A DNA stretch of 64,000 bases from Deinandra increscens subsp. villosa. Taxonomy: Eukaryota; Streptophyta; Magnoliopsida; Asterales; Asteraceae. The stretch covers positions 18,144,483 through 18,208,482 of the forward strand of contig JBCNJP010000020.1 in assembly GCA_039602395.1 (NCBI GenBank), written 5' to 3'. Each line of letters opens with the position of its first letter. Position 1 is the first letter of the stretch. The notes beneath the pieces were generated by a model. That model had not been told where the DNA came from and made no database searches. It saw only the letters and a program-made list of their open reading frames with translations. A program made the position numbers and the translations under genes. Shown piece by piece: positions 61,905-64,000 of this stretch.

Positions 61905-62033
61905 GATGATGAAGGTGAAGAAGAAATGAAAGGGAAGAGCAAGTTATCAGCACAGTGGTGGTGGTTTGACAGTCAGAGCAACAACATCCCAAGGAAATCT
62001 CCATGGCTACACTCCACTCTTGCAGGCACATGA
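61905..62033 (+). pseudogene. NAB (NET/KIP1-like actin-binding) domain exon fragment
   Basis: After an AG acceptor the plus strand encodes DDEGEEEMKGKSKLSAQ, then WWWFDSQSNNIPRKSPWL and HSTLAGT, then a stop. The triple-Trp plus SPWL pattern is the start of the NAB actin-binding domain of plant NETWORKED proteins. Those proteins continue with a long coiled coil that is missing here. Likely a captured or decayed gene fragment. Confidence 0.5.
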
Positions 62034-62323
62034 TTGCTTTAATTGCATGTTTCTTTTAAAATTAGACTATTAGAATTTGTAGATATATCAGATCTGTTAA
62101 AATTGGTTATCAGGAGTTAGATGTCTGAACCTTTTGACTGTAGCATGTATCTTTACTTCTACTTTTATCATCTACATTCATAGTGAAACAATATCAATCT
62201 GATTTTTTTTTTGTGTGTGGTAATATGCAGGAACCCAGTGTTGTTGTCTACCAGTGTGTTACTTATGGAAGAAGTTACCCGAAAGTACAGCTGACCTTTT
62301 TGCGCAGTTCCATTAGGAAAAGA

Positions 62324-62560
62324 GATGACTACTTGGTGCCCTCATTGTGCACAATATAGTGGGACACATCATGATTATACCATCGGCAACGTTTAAGTAT
62401 TCATGTTCCTTAGAAATAGTAGTCTAATCTGATCAACTGTTTATGTTTCATTCCCTCATTGTCTATGTTACTTACTTTCAGATGTTGTGTTAATTGTGGG
62501 AAAGTAGTACGTAACTCACGATACATATACAGAAGATGCCACTTTTGTTAAAGATGCGGC
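62324..62560 (+). pseudogene. Zinc-ribbon fragment resembling TFIIB/BRF proteins
   Basis: MTTWCPHCAQYSGTHHDYTI at 62324, then after an intron-like break CCVNCGKVVRNSRYIYRRC at about 62484. The CxxC...CxxC spacing resembles the N-terminal zinc ribbon of TFIIB-related factors. The two pieces do not join in frame with simple splice sites, and a stop follows. Decayed or captured. Confidence 0.35.
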
Positions 62561-63100
62561 AGGAGGGGTGGGTTTTTGGAACACATTTTGTTAGTGGCAT
62601 CTTTTCCCTAGTGGCCTGTTTGTCTGTCTAACTTGTATATATGTTTGCAGACCCAACTTGCAGGCATTCTTGTTAAAATGCAAAGTGATTGTTCCTGCTC
62701 CATTACATGCAACAAAGGACAAAACAAGAAGTTTTCATCTATAACTCCAAAGGGACGCTAGACCAAACAGGTTAAGCTTGACTGTGAATCAAACAAGCTA
62801 CCCCAAACTACTGTCAAGGTCAGCTATGGAAGTTTAGGGCAATTCAAGTGAATCCAAATTGTTAAAGAAAGCTGTAGAGGTTAGGTGGAGGGCAAATGAA
62901 CATCTACGGGTGTAAAACAATGTATGAACAAACTGATTTTCAAAATTACTCTTGAATGATGTTATGAATGCATCATGATTTATTATATATGAAATGAATT
63001 AGTTTGTTCTATGTGTATTTTATTTTGTATTATGAGATTAATTGCTATTTAATGTGGAAATCAGTAATTCTAAATAAATAATTTTTTTTAACCATGACAC
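62561..63100. other. Spacer, no gene recognised
   Basis: Contains short possible exon scraps around 62650-62830 ('ccaacttgcaggcattcttg') but no recognisable domain. Confidence 0.35.
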
Positions 63101-63365
63101 CCATTTACAAAACGCGAAAATGCGCGTCATAAGTAATGACACGCAAAAAGCGTGTCATCTCCCTTTATGACGGGAGCTTCCTTGGCGCACGTTTATGACA
63201 CACATTTATGACGCGCAGTGCGTGTCGTAAATGCGCGTCATAAGCAAATGACGCACAAATATGCGTCATCTCTCTTTAACAAAAGTGGCATTGTGTGTCA
63301 TAAATGATTTTTTAAGAAATGTTAATGTATTAACAATTGGACCATATCTGAACGACATATGATGG
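63100..63365. repeat. Palindrome-rich repeat shared with 40741-40990
   Basis: Nearly identical to the copy at 40741, with extra left sequence 'aaaacgcgaaaatgcgcgtc'. Many TGACGCGC/GCGTGTCA inverted units. Confidence 0.8.
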
Positions 63366-64000
63366 GAAAAAGACGAAAATAGCCTCTTTGACCAAGTTTG
63401 GGACGAAAATAGCCCCATGAAATTTTTTTCCCAACTTTTAGCCCTACCTTAACGGTCGTTAACGACCTCCATTGAAACCCAAAACGACCGTTCTCGATGA
63501 CCAACCACGGAGCGACATGTGTCATCCACGGTCGTTAATACCTTGGAAAGGTCGTCGACGACCGTCGTTTTCCGTCAAACGACCGCCGACATTTTTCGTC
63601 TCCAGAAATCTTGGAACATTGTCTGACGGCCTTGTCGGGTGTGTGTCGACGTTCTGAGGTCGTAACGACCGTGGTCGACGACGACCACAGTTACAGTCCT
63701 AACGACCGTTATCGGATTTAATAATTTTTTTTAAATTTTAAAATAATTCCATGGTCGTTTCGACCATAGTCGTTGGCGACCACACATGTGGTCTTCAACG
63801 ACCATAGTCGTTTCGACCGTGTATGAGGTCGTTTCGACCGTTCTTTCTCATATAATTAATAATTAAATGATAATTAATTGACCATTACAATTCACAAGGT
63901 AATTAAATGATAATTAATTATCCCTTTTTTCCAAAGCACTATCAATTAATTATTGCAATTAATTGATACTTAATTGTCCCTTTTTCCAAAGCAGTATCAA
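63366..64000. repeat. CGACCGT/GGTCGT-rich transposon end (runs off window)
   Basis: Starts 'gggaaaaagacgaaaatag'. More than 20 short GGTCGT or CGACC motifs in both orientations lie between 63455 and 63845. Then two copies of 'aattaaatgataattaatt' and of 'cctttttccaaagca'. Possibly the subterminal region of a large DNA transposon. Confidence 0.6.

Overview
This 64 kb window is plant nuclear DNA. It is AT-rich, intron-containing and packed with transposable elements: Ty1/Copia and Ty3/Gypsy relics, an Athila-type LTR element, L1 LINE tails, SINEs, hAT, MULE and PIF/Harbinger MITEs, and Helitrons. There are no bacterial features. The mix suggests a large-genome eudicot. My best guess is Asteraceae, but that is inference, not proof. 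Two runs of exactly 500 N (32073-32572 and 47736-48235) are scaffold gaps.

The only convincing host genes are three paralogous alpha/beta-hydrolases. Each has a 642-bp first exon, then short second, third and fourth exons with the same phases. Gene A (10755-19371, +) is complete, with a 6.65-kb second intron holding a decayed Copia element. Gene B (24724-38184, +) is complete only if its first exon is spliced across an 11-kb intron that contains a Gypsy/Tat relic, a nested hAT > Helitron > MULE stack and a gap. Gene C (42971-44693, -) is compact and complete (312 aa). A second copy of gene-B-type exons 2-4 (50921-52562) has no first exon. It sits in a ~6.4-kb near-identical block (48236-54589) that repeats 33709-40180 and abuts a gap, so it is either a recent duplication or a haplotig/misassembly.

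Layout: 1-3.2 kb, gene-leader-like GC-rich sequence and tandem repeats ending in a Helitron-like hairpin. 3.2-10.7 kb, AT-rich spacer with SINEs, hAT and Harbinger MITEs, a Harbinger transposase scrap and a long foldback. 10.7-19.4 kb, gene A. 19.5-20.7 kb, a Copia relic. 20.8-24.6 kb, a non-coding LTR element (589-bp LTRs, TSD gatac) inserted 128 bp upstream of the gene B start codon. 24.7-40.2 kb, gene B with its TE-filled intron. 40.2-42.9 kb, Helitron and MITE debris. 43-45.9 kb, gene C and its tandemly repeated 5' flank. 45.9-47.5 kb, LINE fragments. 48.2-54.6 kb, the duplicated block. 55.2-61.5 kb, a very young Athila-like element with 1395-bp LTRs and one gag-position/protease ORF but no reverse transcriptase or integrase. 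61.9-62.7 kb, scraps of two unrelated host genes. 63.1-64 kb, palindrome-rich transposon ends.

The three hydrolases probably share an ancestral esterase/lipase-like function (substrate unknown). What distinguishes them is the TE load in introns and promoters. I found no wholly new biological system. The best leads are the protease-only Athila derivative, the TE-separated promoter of gene B, the amplified 5' flank of gene C, the TTCCGG array inside the non-coding LTR element, and the pair of differently TE-marked duplicate blocks.
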